From the NCBI GenBank assembly GCA_963750045.1, contig CAVVPD010000008.1, forward strand, positions 186,001 to 250,000: DNA of 64,000 bases. Reading direction: 5' to 3'. This DNA comes from DASUAS01 sp963750045. Lineage in GTDB: Bacteria > Actinomycetota > Acidimicrobiia > IMCC26256 > DASPTH01. Both the position numbers and the translations under genes were made by a program. How positions within the stretch are numbered: position 1 is the first letter of the stretch; each line of letters opens with the position of its first letter. The notes beneath the pieces were generated by a model that worked only from the letters and a program-made list of their open reading frames with translations, was not told the DNA's origin and made no database searches. This document shows positions 55,675 through 64,000 of the stretch, one piece after another.

Positions 55675-56943
55675 GTGAGCCCGACCTCGGGGGCGTCACC
55701 GGAGATCGGCGCGGCGGGGTTCGAGGCGGGCCCCACCCTGCACTTCCCCTGCTTCGACGCGTTCCGGTTCTTCGGGATGACGATGGTCCTGCTCGTGCAC
55801 GCGGCGTTCGCCACCCGCCCCTGGGTGCAGGAGCACCTCCCCGAGTGGATGCAGTCGCTCCTGCAGCGCATGGATGTCGGTGTCGCCATCTTCTTCGTCC
55901 TGTCGGGATTCCTCCTCTTCCGCCCGTTCGTCGCGCGGCGCCTGGCCGACAAGCCGACGATGAGGGCGGGGACGTTCCTGCGGCGACGCACGCTGCGGGT
56001 GCTTCCCGGCTACTGGTTCGCGCTGACGTTCTGCGTGGTCGTGCTCGGCCAGGCGCTCGGCAGCGTCAAGGACGCCTTCCTCTACTACAGCTTGTTGTTC
56101 CCGTTCGCGAGCCAGAACGTCGCGCTGGGCGGCGGGCCGGGGCGCGAGGGCGACTACGCCATCCCGCAGGCCTGGAGCCTCACCGCCGAGTTCGTCTTCT
56201 ACCTGATGCTGCCGGTGGTGGCGATCCTCCTCGTGCGCCTGGCGGCGCAGAAGGCACCGGTCACCCAGGTTCGCTACGCCCTGCTGATCTGCCTGGGCCT
56301 CTACCTCTTCGGCCAGCTGTTCCGCCTCTACTACCTGCTCGCCTCGCCGTCGTGGGAGCGGGTGGCGACGATCTGGGCCCCCAACTGGATCGACTTCTTC
56401 GCCATCGGCATGGGGATGGCCGTGTTCAGCGCCGCCCACGGCGCGGGCATGAAGCTGCCCTCGATCCTGCGCGTGCTGGGTGATCACCCGGCCTGGTCGT
56501 GGTGCGTGGCGGCGGTCGTGGGTCTGAGCTTCGCCACGTTCCGGCCACCGGACACGCCCGGGGTCTACGGCGCGGAGTACTGGGTGCGGTGGTTCCTCTT
56601 CGGGGTGTTCGCGTTCTTCCTGCTCGCCCCGGCGATGTTCGGCGACCAGACGCAGGGGGTCGGGCGGCGGATCCTTGCCAGCCGACCGCTCGTGATGCTG
56701 GGGACCGTCTCGCTGGGCTTCTACCTCTTCCACCTCGCGGTGATGGGGAACGTGCAGGAGTGGCTGGCGCCGTCGGGCACGAGCAGCGTGTTCTACGGCA
56801 GCCTGCCCGTGGTGTTCGGCCTCACCTGCGTGATCTCGATCGCGCTCGCGTTCCTGAGCTACTACGTCGTGGAGAAGCCGTTCCTCCGGTTGAAGGACCG
56901 TCCGATCGCCTCCCTGTGGAGACGCCAGGCGGTGGACGCGTGA
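55675..56943 (+). CDS. Acyltransferase family 3 membrane protein
   Basis: 422 residues, about ten spans. The start FPCFDAFRFFGMTMVLLVHAAF has the family's RF-A---V---H pattern with its catalytic His, followed by VAIFFVLSGFLLFRPF and FLRRRTLRVLPGYW (R-X3-R/W block). The final SYYVVEKPFLRLK is typical. It should add acetyl or another acyl group to an envelope sugar. Start GTG 55675, one base after the stop of the FAD enzyme; it ends with a GTGA overlap with the GT2 gene. Confidence 0.9.
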   Translation: MSPTSGASPEIGAAGFEAGPTLHFPCFDAFRFFGMTMVLLVHAAFATRPWVQEHLPEWMQSLLQRMDVGVAIFFVLSGFLLFRPFVARRLADKPTMRAGTFLRRRTLRVLPGYWFALTFCVVVLGQALGSVKDAFLYYSLLFPFASQNVALGGGPGREGDYAIPQAWSLTAEFVFYLMLPVVAILLVRLAAQKAPVTQVRYALLICLGLYLFGQLFRLYYLLASPSWERVATIWAPNWIDFFAIGMGMAVFSAAHGAGMKLPSILRVLGDHPAWSWCVAAVVGLSFATFRPPDTPGVYGAEYWVRWFLFGVFAFFLLAPAMFGDQTQGVGRRILASRPLVMLGTVSLGFYLFHLAVMGNVQEWLAPSGTSSVFYGSLPVVFGLTCVISIALAFLSYYVVEKPFLRLKDRPIASLWRRQAVDA

Positions 56944-57688
56944 CGACCGATCCGCGCACGCTCGTGGTCATCCCGGCCTACAACGAGGAAGCGTCGTTGC
57001 CGGCCGTCCTCAAGGAGCTGGCGGAACAGACACCGGAGTACGACGTGCTCGTCGTGTCCGACGGTTCCACCGACCGCACCGCCGAGCTCGCGCTCGCCGC
57101 GGGGGTGCACGTGGCGTCGCTGCCGTTCAACCTCGGGATCGGCGGCGCGCTGCGGACCGGCTTCACGTTCGCAGTGCGGCGGGGCTACGAACGCGCGGTG
57201 CAGTTCGACGCCGACGGCCAGCACGATCCGCTCGCCGTGCGCGCGCTACTCGACGGTCTCGATCGCGGTGCCGACATGGTGATCGGGAGCCGCTTCGCCG
57301 AGGGGGGTGCGGTCACCTACGAGGTGAGTGGTGTCCGGCGACGGGCGATGAGGGTGCTCCAGTGGTTGGTGGGGGTGCTCGTGCGTCAGCACTTCACCGA
57401 CACCAGCTCGGGCTTCCGTGCGTTCTCGCGCCCGATGCTCGAGTACTTCGCGCAGTACTACCCGGTCGAGTACATGGACTCGGTCGAGGCGCTGGTGCAG
57501 GCGTGCAACGGCGGGTTCCGGGTGGAGGAGGTGCCCGCCAACATGCGGGGGCGCACAGGGGCGCGCCCAGCACCCGCAACTTCAAGCTCGTCTACTACTA
57601 CGTGCGGCTCCTGGTCGTGCTCCTCGTGTCGACCACGAGCCGCGGCCAGCGGGCCCGGCGCACCGCCCGGCGCGACGGGGACCAATGA
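56940..57688 (+). CDS. Family 2 glycosyltransferase (DPM1-like), 3' indel
   Basis: About 249 residues. GT-A fold: LVVIPAYNEEASLPAVL, VLVVSDGSTDRTAELA, and the metal-binding AVQFDADGQHDP (DXD), then DMVIGSRFAEGG and SGFRAFSRPMLEYF. A C-terminal segment follows out of frame after about 57560: STRNFKLVYYYVRLLVVLLV, a membrane-associated helix. GTG 56940 overlaps the acyltransferase stop. Probably makes a polyprenyl-phosphate sugar; paired with the DUF2304 gene (ATGA at 57685), as is usual. Confidence 0.88.
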
Positions 57689-58056
57689 GCACCGGAGCCC
57701 ACGTCCTGGTCATCGTGCTCGCGGCGGCGGTGATCGCGTTCATCGTCCACCTCGTGCGCAGCCGGAGGCTGCGGGCCAAGTACTCGGTCCTCTGGTTCTC
57801 GATCGGCCTCGGCCTCGCGGTGCTGGCGATCTTCCCCGACCTGCTGGTGTGGCTCTCCGACCTGGTCGGGATCGGCTACCCGCCGGCGACGTTCATGCTG
57901 CTGGCCCTGAGCTTCCTGCTCGTGCTCGTGCTGCACTTCTCGTGGGAGCTGTCGCGCCTCGAGGACCGCACCCGCGCCCTGGCCGAGGAGCATGCGTTGC
58001 TGCGGGAAGAGGTCGAGGAACGGCTCGGGCCGCGGCCCGGGCGTGACTCAGGCTGA
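57685..58056 (+). CDS. DUF2304 membrane protein
   Basis: 123 residues with three hydrophobic spans, RLRAKYSVLWFSIGLGLAVL and IGYPPATFMLLALSFLLVLV being the family blocks, and a charged helical tail (RLEDRTRALAEEHALLREEV) likely to coil. DUF2304 proteins are small partners of GT2 polyprenyl-sugar synthases. ATG 57685 overlaps the GT2 stop. The last nine bases overlap the convergent methyltransferase. Confidence 0.85.
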   Translation: MSTGAHVLVIVLAAAVIAFIVHLVRSRRLRAKYSVLWFSIGLGLAVLAIFPDLLVWLSDLVGIGYPPATFMLLALSFLLVLVLHFSWELSRLEDRTRALAEEHALLREEVEERLGPRPGRDSG

Positions 58057-58782
58057 CGCGGCGCGGGCCACGACGATGAGGCCGTCGGCCGCGTACGGGC
58101 GACCCAGGCGCGCCAGCAGGCGTTCCGCGCCGAGGACGGCGCGGGCGCCGGTGGCGAGCAGCCGGCTCCGGGCGTCCGTCCCTGCGCTCTTCACCTGCTG
58201 GAGGAAGACCGCGTGTTCCACCGGCTCCCACCGGTGGCGCGTCAGCATGGCGTCGAGCGTCGTACACGTGTACATCACCACGTGATCGGGGTGGTTGACC
58301 TCGTAGTTCCCGAGGAGGGCGGCCGCGTTCACCAGCCCGGTCGCGTTGGGCGTGGTGACGACGAGCATGCCGCCGGGCGCGACGAGCGCGTGCACGCCGT
58401 CGAGGAACGAGCCGGGGTCGTCGAGGTGCTCGATGACCTCGCCCGCGACCACGAGGTCGGCCGGGGCCAAGCCGAGCGCGCGCACCGCGTCGACGTCGCG
58501 GCAGTCGACAACGTGCGCGGCGTAGCCCCGTCGGCGGGCGTCCTCGACCCCCGCAGGGTCGAGGTCGAGACCGACCAGGTCCGCCGCGGAGTCGGCGAGG
58601 TGCTCGTGGAGCCACGTTCCGGCGCCCTGGTTCAGGGTCTGGCACCCGGCGTCGACGAAGCCGATGTGGACGACACGCTTGGCGGCGGCGAGCGCGCAGA
58701 GGTACTCGAAGCGGTCGACCAGCGCCGCCGGCGGGAGCCGGTGGACCATCTCGAGCTGTGAGAAATTCGTCGCGTCGGTCAT
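58048..58782 (-). CDS. Class I SAM-dependent methyltransferase
   Basis: 244 residues. SAM-binding fold: VVHIGFVDAGCQTLNQGAGTW, VGLDLDPAGVEDARRRGYAA (motif II Asp), APADLVVAGEVIEHLDDPGSFL (the EVIEHL post-motif), and LVAPGGMLVVTTPNATGL. Motif I (HIGFVDAG) departs from the usual G-X-G-X-G. The substrate is likely a sugar or lipid-linked glycan. ATG 58782 overlaps the deacetylase stop (ATGA), so it is the last gene of the three-gene minus-strand unit that starts at 60523. Confidence 0.85.
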   Translation of the reverse strand: MTDATNFSQLEMVHRLPPAALVDRFEYLCALAAAKRVVHIGFVDAGCQTLNQGAGTWLHEHLADSAADLVGLDLDPAGVEDARRRGYAAHVVDCRDVDAVRALGLAPADLVVAGEVIEHLDDPGSFLDGVHALVAPGGMLVVTTPNATGLVNAAALLGNYEVNHPDHVVMYTCTTLDAMLTRHRWEPVEHAVFLQQVKSAGTDARSRLLATGARAVLGAERLLARLGRPYAADGLIVVARAASA

Positions 58783-59585
58783 GCTGCGGGGACCTCGGAG
58801 AGTCGTTCGGCGAGTGGGGGTCCGGCGCGTCCACGGAGGATGGCCTCGACCTTGGCGAAGGTGCGGCTCCGCCGGTACCAGAGCAGGCGGCTGCCGAGCC
58901 GACCGGCTTCGGGCACCACCCAGAACTCCTCGTCGGGGTCGAAGTCGTAGGGGTGGCAGTAGATCCAGAGCAGCTGGGGCTTCCCGATGCCGCGTCGGGC
59001 CACGGCCGACGCCGCGCCCGGGATCGCCCGGAGGTAGACGCCTCCGAGGTAGGGGAGCCCGATGCCGCGCACACGGGCCACCGGGCAGGGCAGCTCGACC
59101 AGGCCGCTTTGCCACCGGAAGGGTGAGGTGGGCAGGCTCGGGTCGCCGAAGAGCGGGCTGCGGGCCGGCAGCACGCTCGACGAGTACGTGAAGCCCACCT
59201 CGGTGAGCACCTCGGGCGCCCATCGTGAGTCGGGCACCAGGGAGAACGTGGGGGCCCGGAAGCCGACCACCGGGACCCCGGCGAGGTCCTCGAGCACCGC
59301 CTTGCCCCGCACCGCGTCGGCCCGGAAGGCCTCGGGGGCGAGCTCGGTGAGCGGCTGGTGGCGCCAACCGTGCAGGCCGATCTCGTGACCGCGGGCCGCG
59401 ACCTCCCGCACCAGCTCGGGGTGCGCGACCGCGGTCTCGCCCACCACGAAGAACGTGCCCCGTACGTCGCGCGCGTCGAGGAAGTCGAGCACGGCACGCG
59501 TGAGCGCGGGATACCGCTCCTCGGCCTCGGTCGACGGGCGGTGGTCCTCGAGATCGAGGGTGAACGTCACCAGCTCGTTGGTCAA
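58779..59585 (-). CDS. Polysaccharide deacetylase (NodB domain)
   Basis: 268 residues. TFTLDLEDH near the start gives the NodB metal/base Asp residues (Asp11, Asp14), FLDARDVRGTFFVVGETA follows, and the metal-binding GHEIGLHGWRHQPL contains H-X3-H. Then FRAPTFSLVPDSRWAPEVL with the R-X-P motif. It resembles the polysaccharide deacetylases of exopolysaccharide loci. The start appears to be TTG 59585, inside a TTGA overlap with the upstream gene stop; the next GTG would cut into the first motif. Removes N-acetyl groups from a sugar polymer or precursor. Confidence 0.85.
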   Translation of the reverse strand: MTNELVTFTLDLEDHRPSTEAEERYPALTRAVLDFLDARDVRGTFFVVGETAVAHPELVREVAARGHEIGLHGWRHQPLTELAPEAFRADAVRGKAVLEDLAGVPVVGFRAPTFSLVPDSRWAPEVLTEVGFTYSSSVLPARSPLFGDPSLPTSPFRWQSGLVELPCPVARVRGIGLPYLGGVYLRAIPGAASAVARRGIGKPQLLWIYCHPYDFDPDEEFWVVPEAGRLGSRLLWYRRSRTFAKVEAILRGRAGPPLAERLSEVPAA

Positions 59586-60523
59586 TACGCGTCCATGTCG
59601 AGGAACTCGAACGTGTCGAGCGCCAGGGTGTCCTGGTCGACGGCCGGCGACAGCGAACGCAGGATCAGGTGCAGCGGCGAGGGCTGCAACCGGCGCGGTG
59701 GCCGGATGCCACGGACGGCGACCCTGCGGTTGAATCCCGCGTAGACGGCGTACGGCGCGCGGTGGAACCGGCACGCAGCTCCGACCATCGCGTCGGCCCG
59801 GATCGACTCGTGGCCGCCGGTGCGCCGGAACAGCTTGAGGATCACCGCGGCCCGCACCCCGGCGCGCGTGTCGTGGGTCGTGACGGCGACGAGGTCGTCG
59901 TCCGCGTGGATGGCGTAGCTGGTGCTCGGGCACGCGAGGCGCCAGCGGAGGTACTCGGTGGTGTACGAGTTGGTGTAGTGGTCGACGGGGAAGTCGTCGA
60001 GCCCGGTGGAGAGCGCGGCGAACCGCTCACTCTCGAGCATGGCGGCGTCGATCCGGTGGCTCTCGACGCGGCGTCCCTTGAGCCCGGGCGCGCACACCTT
60101 GACCGGCAGCGGTCCAGGGGTCTTCCACCCCATGTACTTCACGACCGCGCCGATCGACTTGTCGTTGCACACGCCGGTCGTGAGCTGCCACCCGGCTTCG
60201 CCGGCTTCGGCGTAGATCTCGGCACCGAGCTTCTGGAAGTGGCCCTTGCGTTGGGTGCCGCTCCGGGTGACCGCGTGGAGCGAGAACGCCGCCGGGACCA
60301 CACCGTCGGGGCCGCGGTACCGCTGGGGGATCAGTGCGTAGTGCGCGACCCGGAGCCCGTCTTCGTCGACGCTCCGCTGGATCGCCGGCCCGTACGGGTT
60401 CTCGTCGTAGAGCCAGTGGAGGTACGTCTCGTCGACGTAGCGGGCCGCGGGGAGCTCGCGTGCCAGCAGCTCGGTGTTCAACCGGTTGTCGGTCGACGTG
60501 CACGAGGGATCGGGCGCGGTCAT
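59582..60523 (-). CDS. GNAT-like acyltransferase of glycan cluster
   Basis: 313 residues. Features: ETYLHWLYDENPYGPAIQRS near 34-53, then the acetyl-CoA loop region VTRSGTQRKGHFQKLGAEIY (R-X2-G-X-F style Q/R-K-G-H-F), and GVCNDKSIGAVVKYMGW. This is the arrangement of GNAT proteins with a second, degenerate repeat. It probably acylates an amino-sugar. It starts the unit with the deacetylase and methyltransferase. ATG 60523 is eight bases after TACGCT. Confidence 0.72.
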   Translation of the reverse strand: MTAPDPSCTSTDNRLNTELLARELPAARYVDETYLHWLYDENPYGPAIQRSVDEDGLRVAHYALIPQRYRGPDGVVPAAFSLHAVTRSGTQRKGHFQKLGAEIYAEAGEAGWQLTTGVCNDKSIGAVVKYMGWKTPGPLPVKVCAPGLKGRRVESHRIDAAMLESERFAALSTGLDDFPVDHYTNSYTTEYLRWRLACPSTSYAIHADDDLVAVTTHDTRAGVRAAVILKLFRRTGGHESIRADAMVGAACRFHRAPYAVYAGFNRRVAVRGIRPPRRLQPSPLHLILRSLSPAVDQDTLALDTFEFLDMDAY

Positions 60524-60531
60524 CGCCGCCG

Positions 60532-60537
60532 AGCGTA
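60532..60537 (-). promoter_or_regulatory. Putative -10 box (TACGCT) for GNAT-deacetylase-methyltransferase unit
   Basis: Minus strand, eight bases before ATG 60523; a leaderless layout. Confidence 0.45.
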
Positions 60538-60560
60538 CCTGGGAGGGGTCGCCGCCCCGG

Positions 60561-62132
60561 TCACCGCGGCTCGGTACGCAGGTAGATGCGCACGGGTACG
60601 GGCCCGTAGGGCCCCCACCCGGTGGCGCGGCGCGCCAGGCGGTACTTCGGCGACAGCGCGTCGAGCACCTCGGCGGGATCCTGCGGCGCGCGGGAGAAGG
60701 TCCCGGTCGAGTGGAAGGTCGTGTCGTCGACCCCGGTGATCACGACGGCCGCGGCACGACCGTCGCGCAGCGTGCGCTGCAACCGGTCGGTGTTCACGTA
60801 GTGGAAGTCGAGCGCCTGCTCGTCCGTCAGGTCTTCGTACGAGAACAGGCCCATCGTGACGCCGGGGACGTTGTCGCGTCCGGACGCGAGACCCGCCGGC
60901 TGCGCCCACAGTGTGAGCACCTCGTCGCCCGATCGGGTGTGCGCGGCGAGGTAGTCACCCACACGGTTGGCCGCGTCCACCGATCCCGGGTTGTCGGCCG
61001 CGGTGAAGTACTCCCCCGCACCGGGGTGGAACAGGGTGCTGATCGCCAACGCCGCCACTGCGACCCCGGCGACGATCCCGAGGTCGCGACGAGCGCTCCA
61101 CCCGCCCACCGGGCGCAACGCACGGGTCAGCATGATGACCGTGACCGTGACCAGCGACGGGATCACCGGGCTGGCGTACTCCACCGGTGCCCACTCGCCG
61201 GCCACGAGCTGGGACGCGAGCGCGCCGAGGATCCCGATCGCCACGATCGCCACGCCCGGAGTGCGCCGGAGGTACGCACGCAGCGGACGCGACAGGAGGA
61301 CGGCGAGGATCGAAGCGCCGATCAGCGCGACGTAACCGGGATAGTCCCCGAGCCAGTCCGGCACGCGGTCCCGCACGATCGTCTCGAGCTTGCTGCCGAC
61401 GTCGGCCCCCCGCCACAGCAGGTTGTGGAAGGTGACGAGGTCGTAGCGGGCGGCGCTCGGGTCGTTGAGGAGGAACGCGGCGAGGAGCGCCGCGCCCCCG
61501 CCGGTGACGAGGGCGACGTGGCGACGCGTGGCCCGGTCGGGCGCACGGACGAGGCACCACACCACGACGAGGAGCGCGAGTGGGAGGCCGGTCGTGCGGG
61601 TGGCGACCAACGCGATCGACGCGGCGACGGCGAGGGGCCAGGTGCGGGACGGGCGCCCGGGCGACGTCAGGGCCGCCAGCACCACGGCGAGCAGGAACGC
61701 GGCGAGCGCGTAGGTCTTGGTGAGCGTGAGGTTGTAGACGCCCGTCGGGAACGTCACGACGAGCACGGCGACGGCGACGGCCGCAGCCTTGCCTGCTTCG
61801 CGCCACGCGACCCGCACCGAGAGCGCGACCGCAGCCACCCCCAGGACCAGGGACGTGAGCCGGCCGACGTACAGGCTGGCGGTGATCGTCTGTCCGAGTC
61901 CGTACACGTACGCGGTGAGCGGCATCTGCGGGAACGCGAAGTCGTGGTACGGCAGGTGCCCTCGCCACGCCAGTCGCGAACCGTAGAGGTACCATCCCTC
62001 GTCGGCGTTCAGGCGCCCGCGGAACACGAAGACCAGCGACAGCAGCGCGTAGGCGACGACACCGCCGATCGCGACGGCCCCGAAGGCACGGGTGGCGCGA
62101 GGCGCCGGCTCGTCGGGCGCCACGTCAGCCAC
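60561..62132 (-). CDS. GT39-like membrane glycosyltransferase
   Basis: 523 residues. First span, then GRLNADEGWYLYGSRLAWRG (Asp-Glu of the GT39 loop), YHDFAFPQMPLTAYVYGLGQ, and TRTTGLPLALLVVVWCLV. About ten spans and a soluble C-terminal part (DYLAAHTRSGDEVLTLWAQP). The start is GTG 62132, overlapping the stop of the upstream membrane protein by eight bases. It is coupled to that gene, so both may build the same glycan. Sugar unknown. Confidence 0.8.
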   Translation of the reverse strand: MADVAPDEPAPRATRAFGAVAIGGVVAYALLSLVFVFRGRLNADEGWYLYGSRLAWRGHLPYHDFAFPQMPLTAYVYGLGQTITASLYVGRLTSLVLGVAAVALSVRVAWREAGKAAAVAVAVLVVTFPTGVYNLTLTKTYALAAFLLAVVLAALTSPGRPSRTWPLAVAASIALVATRTTGLPLALLVVVWCLVRAPDRATRRHVALVTGGGAALLAAFLLNDPSAARYDLVTFHNLLWRGADVGSKLETIVRDRVPDWLGDYPGYVALIGASILAVLLSRPLRAYLRRTPGVAIVAIGILGALASQLVAGEWAPVEYASPVIPSLVTVTVIMLTRALRPVGGWSARRDLGIVAGVAVAALAISTLFHPGAGEYFTAADNPGSVDAANRVGDYLAAHTRSGDEVLTLWAQPAGLASGRDNVPGVTMGLFSYEDLTDEQALDFHYVNTDRLQRTLRDGRAAAVVITGVDDTTFHSTGTFSRAPQDPAEVLDALSPKYRLARRATGWGPYGPVPVRIYLRTEPR

Positions 62133-63880
62133 TCCCCGGCGGGACCTCGTAGAGCAAGTCGCCGCCGTAGCGGCCGACGAGCCTCAGGGGACGGGCGTGC
62201 TCGGGGTCGAGGAGGGCGTCCCAGGCGCCGCCGCGCGCCCAGTCGCGCACGACGACGTAGCGCACACCGAGCGCGCGGAGCTCGTCGAGCGCCGCCGCGC
62301 TCGGCAGGGAGCGCATCTGCTTCGACAGCGCCACCCACGAAGGCGGGAAGTAGCCGGAGTAGCCGTTCGGGGTCGCCCGGTGGTGCGCGGTCGTCCCGTA
62401 GACGTTCTCGGCCTGACGGAACCCGCTCAGGGCGCCCGCGGGTCGCGCCGGGCTCGAGCGCCGGCAGGTAGAGCACGCCTCCCGGCCGGGAGATCGCAGC
62501 GAGGTGCTCGTCGACCGGTGAGACGCGGATGTCGGGGCGCCCGGTCCAGGGTGCGTAGCCCTCGACCAGCACGCCGACGACCGCGAGGGTCGTCACCAGC
62601 CCGACGGCCACCGGGACCGACAGGGACGTCCGGCGCGCCAGCCACCGTCCGAGGGACACCGCGCCGATCCCCGCGAGCAGTCCCACCCCGAGCAGCCCGA
62701 CGACCCAGGCCCGGCCGGTGGCCCGCAACGCCTCCCAGCCCGGCACGAACTCGAACAACAGGCGGTACGGGGCGTAGCGGCGCCAGCCGTTCGGGCCGGC
62801 GCCCACCGCCAGCGCCGCGCCCGCCACCACCAGGGCGACACCCGTGACCGCGGCCCGGCGCTGACGGCCCCGGGCGCGCCACCCGGCGACGGCGCCCCAG
62901 GGCGCGAGCACGAGCAGCACCAGGCCGGGGAACGCGGGTTCGCCGTAGATCGGCCACCCGGCTCCCTTGCCGAGGATCGACCCCCAGATCGACAACCGGG
63001 GGTCGGTGGCCCCGAAGTCGGCGCTCAGGGCGGGGAGGTCGGCCAAGGAGCGGTGGAAGCCGGGTTGCTCGTCGCGCACCTGCAGGTACGGGATCGCCAT
63101 CACCAGGGTGCACAGCGCCGCGACCGCGACGGCGCCGCCCGCCCAGAGCCACCCGCGTCGGCCGAGTGACCGCCACCGCAGCAGCAGGACCAACACCGCG
63201 GCGCCGAACGCGTAGGCGCCGGGGTAGAACGAGACCGACGCCTGCCAGACCAGGGCGGCGCCCAGGAGCGCGGCCGGTGCGAGGAGTGATCGTTGCTCGT
63301 GCTGCTCGGCGCGGTCGGCGAGCCACCACGCGGCGGCGGCCGCGACCCCCACGCCCGCGTGCGCCGTCGCGTGCAGCGCCCCGCTCGACACCGAACCGAA
63401 GGGCCCGAACGCGAAGGCGGCCGCGGTCATGGCCCCGACGGCGACCGACCGGGTGACGACGCGCCCGAACAGGTAGCCCGATGCCGCCGACGTGGCGAAC
63501 CCGAGGAGCAACGCGACGTTGAGCTGGCCGATCGGCGACACGCCGAGCCAGCGGAGGGGCAGGAGAGGGATGGCGATGCCGAGGAGCGAGTCCGAGTAGG
63601 CGAGCGTGTGCGGCTCGGGCGCGAAGATGTTCGCGTCGAACAGGGTCCCGGGTGAGCTGAGCTTGTGCTGGACCCAGTCGATCGTCCAGGCCTGGAAGCG
63701 CGGGTCGAACGCGTCGTGGCCGATGTGTCCGAGCTTGGTCACGAGCGGCCACGTGACGACGACGGCAACGAGCAGGCCGACCGCGAGTGCGAGCGCGGTC
63801 TCGCGCCCGACGCGTCGGACGGTGAGCGGCGTCTCGCGGAGAGTCGGCTCCGTGCCGACCGGTGCGGCGACGGCGGTCAC
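62125..63880 (-). CDS. Large membrane protein, GT-C-like, frameshifted
   Basis: About 585 residues when repaired; ten or more spans. Outer-loop pattern HDAFDPRFQAWTIDWVQHKL and IFAPEPHTLAYSDSLLGIAI resembles YfhO/GT-C-like membrane proteins of glycan clusters. The frame breaks near 62440; the last part (NGYSGYFPPSW, LRALGVRYVVVRDWARGG) is in another frame. Start GTG 63880 overlaps the stop of the partial gene to the right (GTGA). No specific activity can be assigned. Confidence 0.7.
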
Positions 63881-64000
63881 GACGCGACGAGCTCCGGCTC
63901 GGCTGGCTCGGGCGGCGGCCCACCGCGACGCGGCGGCCGGAACGCGCGCCACAGCGCGTCGATGCCCACCCCGCCGAGCACCGTGAGCATCACGTCGGCG
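63877..64000 (-). CDS. Partial gene at window end, C-terminus only
   Basis: The last 40 codons of a minus-strand gene that begins outside the window. The visible end holds DVMLTVLGGVGIDALWRAFR, then a Pro/Glu tail (PPPEPAEPELVAS). Its TGA overlaps the GTG of the next gene. Too short to name. Confidence 0.55.
   Translation of the reverse strand, partial: ADVMLTVLGGVGIDALWRAFRPPRRGGPPPEPAEPELVAS

Overview
The window is very GC-rich, gene-dense bacterial DNA, almost all coding, with short gaps and many ATGA or GTGA stop/start overlaps. The gene content points to the Actinomycetota: DUF3367 (AftD-type) arabinosyltransferases, an F420-type luciferase-like oxidoreductase, an actinobacterial Tad pilus locus, a DrrAB exporter, and TANNNT boxes 6-9 bases before start codons (leaderless mRNAs). 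Class Acidimicrobiia is my best guess from the mix of acyl-CoA catabolism genes with AftD-like proteins, but no rRNA or other taxonomic marker is present. About twenty apparent single-base frameshifts break genes whose two halves are both intact. I read these mostly as sequencing or assembly indels, and I give each such gene as one feature with the position of the break.

Layout. 1-6.3 kb: a GT87-type mannosyltransferase, a solute-binding protein, a GT39-like enzyme coupled to a pentapeptide-repeat lipoprotein, and a PAP2 phosphatase. 6.4-28.4 kb: a catabolic island. It holds a DUF35-thiolase fusion, two SDRs, an FAD oxidoreductase, a fused 2-methylfumaryl-CoA isomerase/mesaconyl-C4-CoA hydratase, and four small proteins of (probable) dimeric alpha/beta-barrel type. 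It also holds a DrrAB-type exporter, a pair of overlapping family III CoA-transferases, a cytochrome P450, a lone molybdopterin subunit, an F420-type oxidoreductase and a branched-chain amino acid type (Liv) importer. Together they look like uptake, oxidation, CoA activation and cleavage of an unknown, probably branched or cyclic, carboxylic acid.

28.5-37 kb: a small BldC/excisionase-like regulator divergent from a complete-looking Tad/Flp pilus operon (CpaB, CpaE, CpaF, TadB, TadC, pilin, three TadE/F/G-like pseudopilins, a PKD-domain protein), followed by a universal stress protein. The pilus genes overlap end to end. No prepilin peptidase is in the window.

37.5-64 kb: an envelope-glycan region. 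Two full-length AftD-like arabinosyltransferases face each other across a GH43-like lipoprotein. Around them are several multi-membrane-span GT-C enzymes (GT39-like, PIG-V-like, DUF2142), an FAD enzyme of the UDP-galactopyranose mutase/HemY type, an acyltransferase-3, a GT2/DUF2304 pair, a methyltransferase, a polysaccharide deacetylase and a GNAT-like protein. I infer assembly and decoration of a lipid-linked arabinose-containing surface polysaccharide. I found no tRNA, rRNA, CRISPR array, insertion sequence or phage gene.
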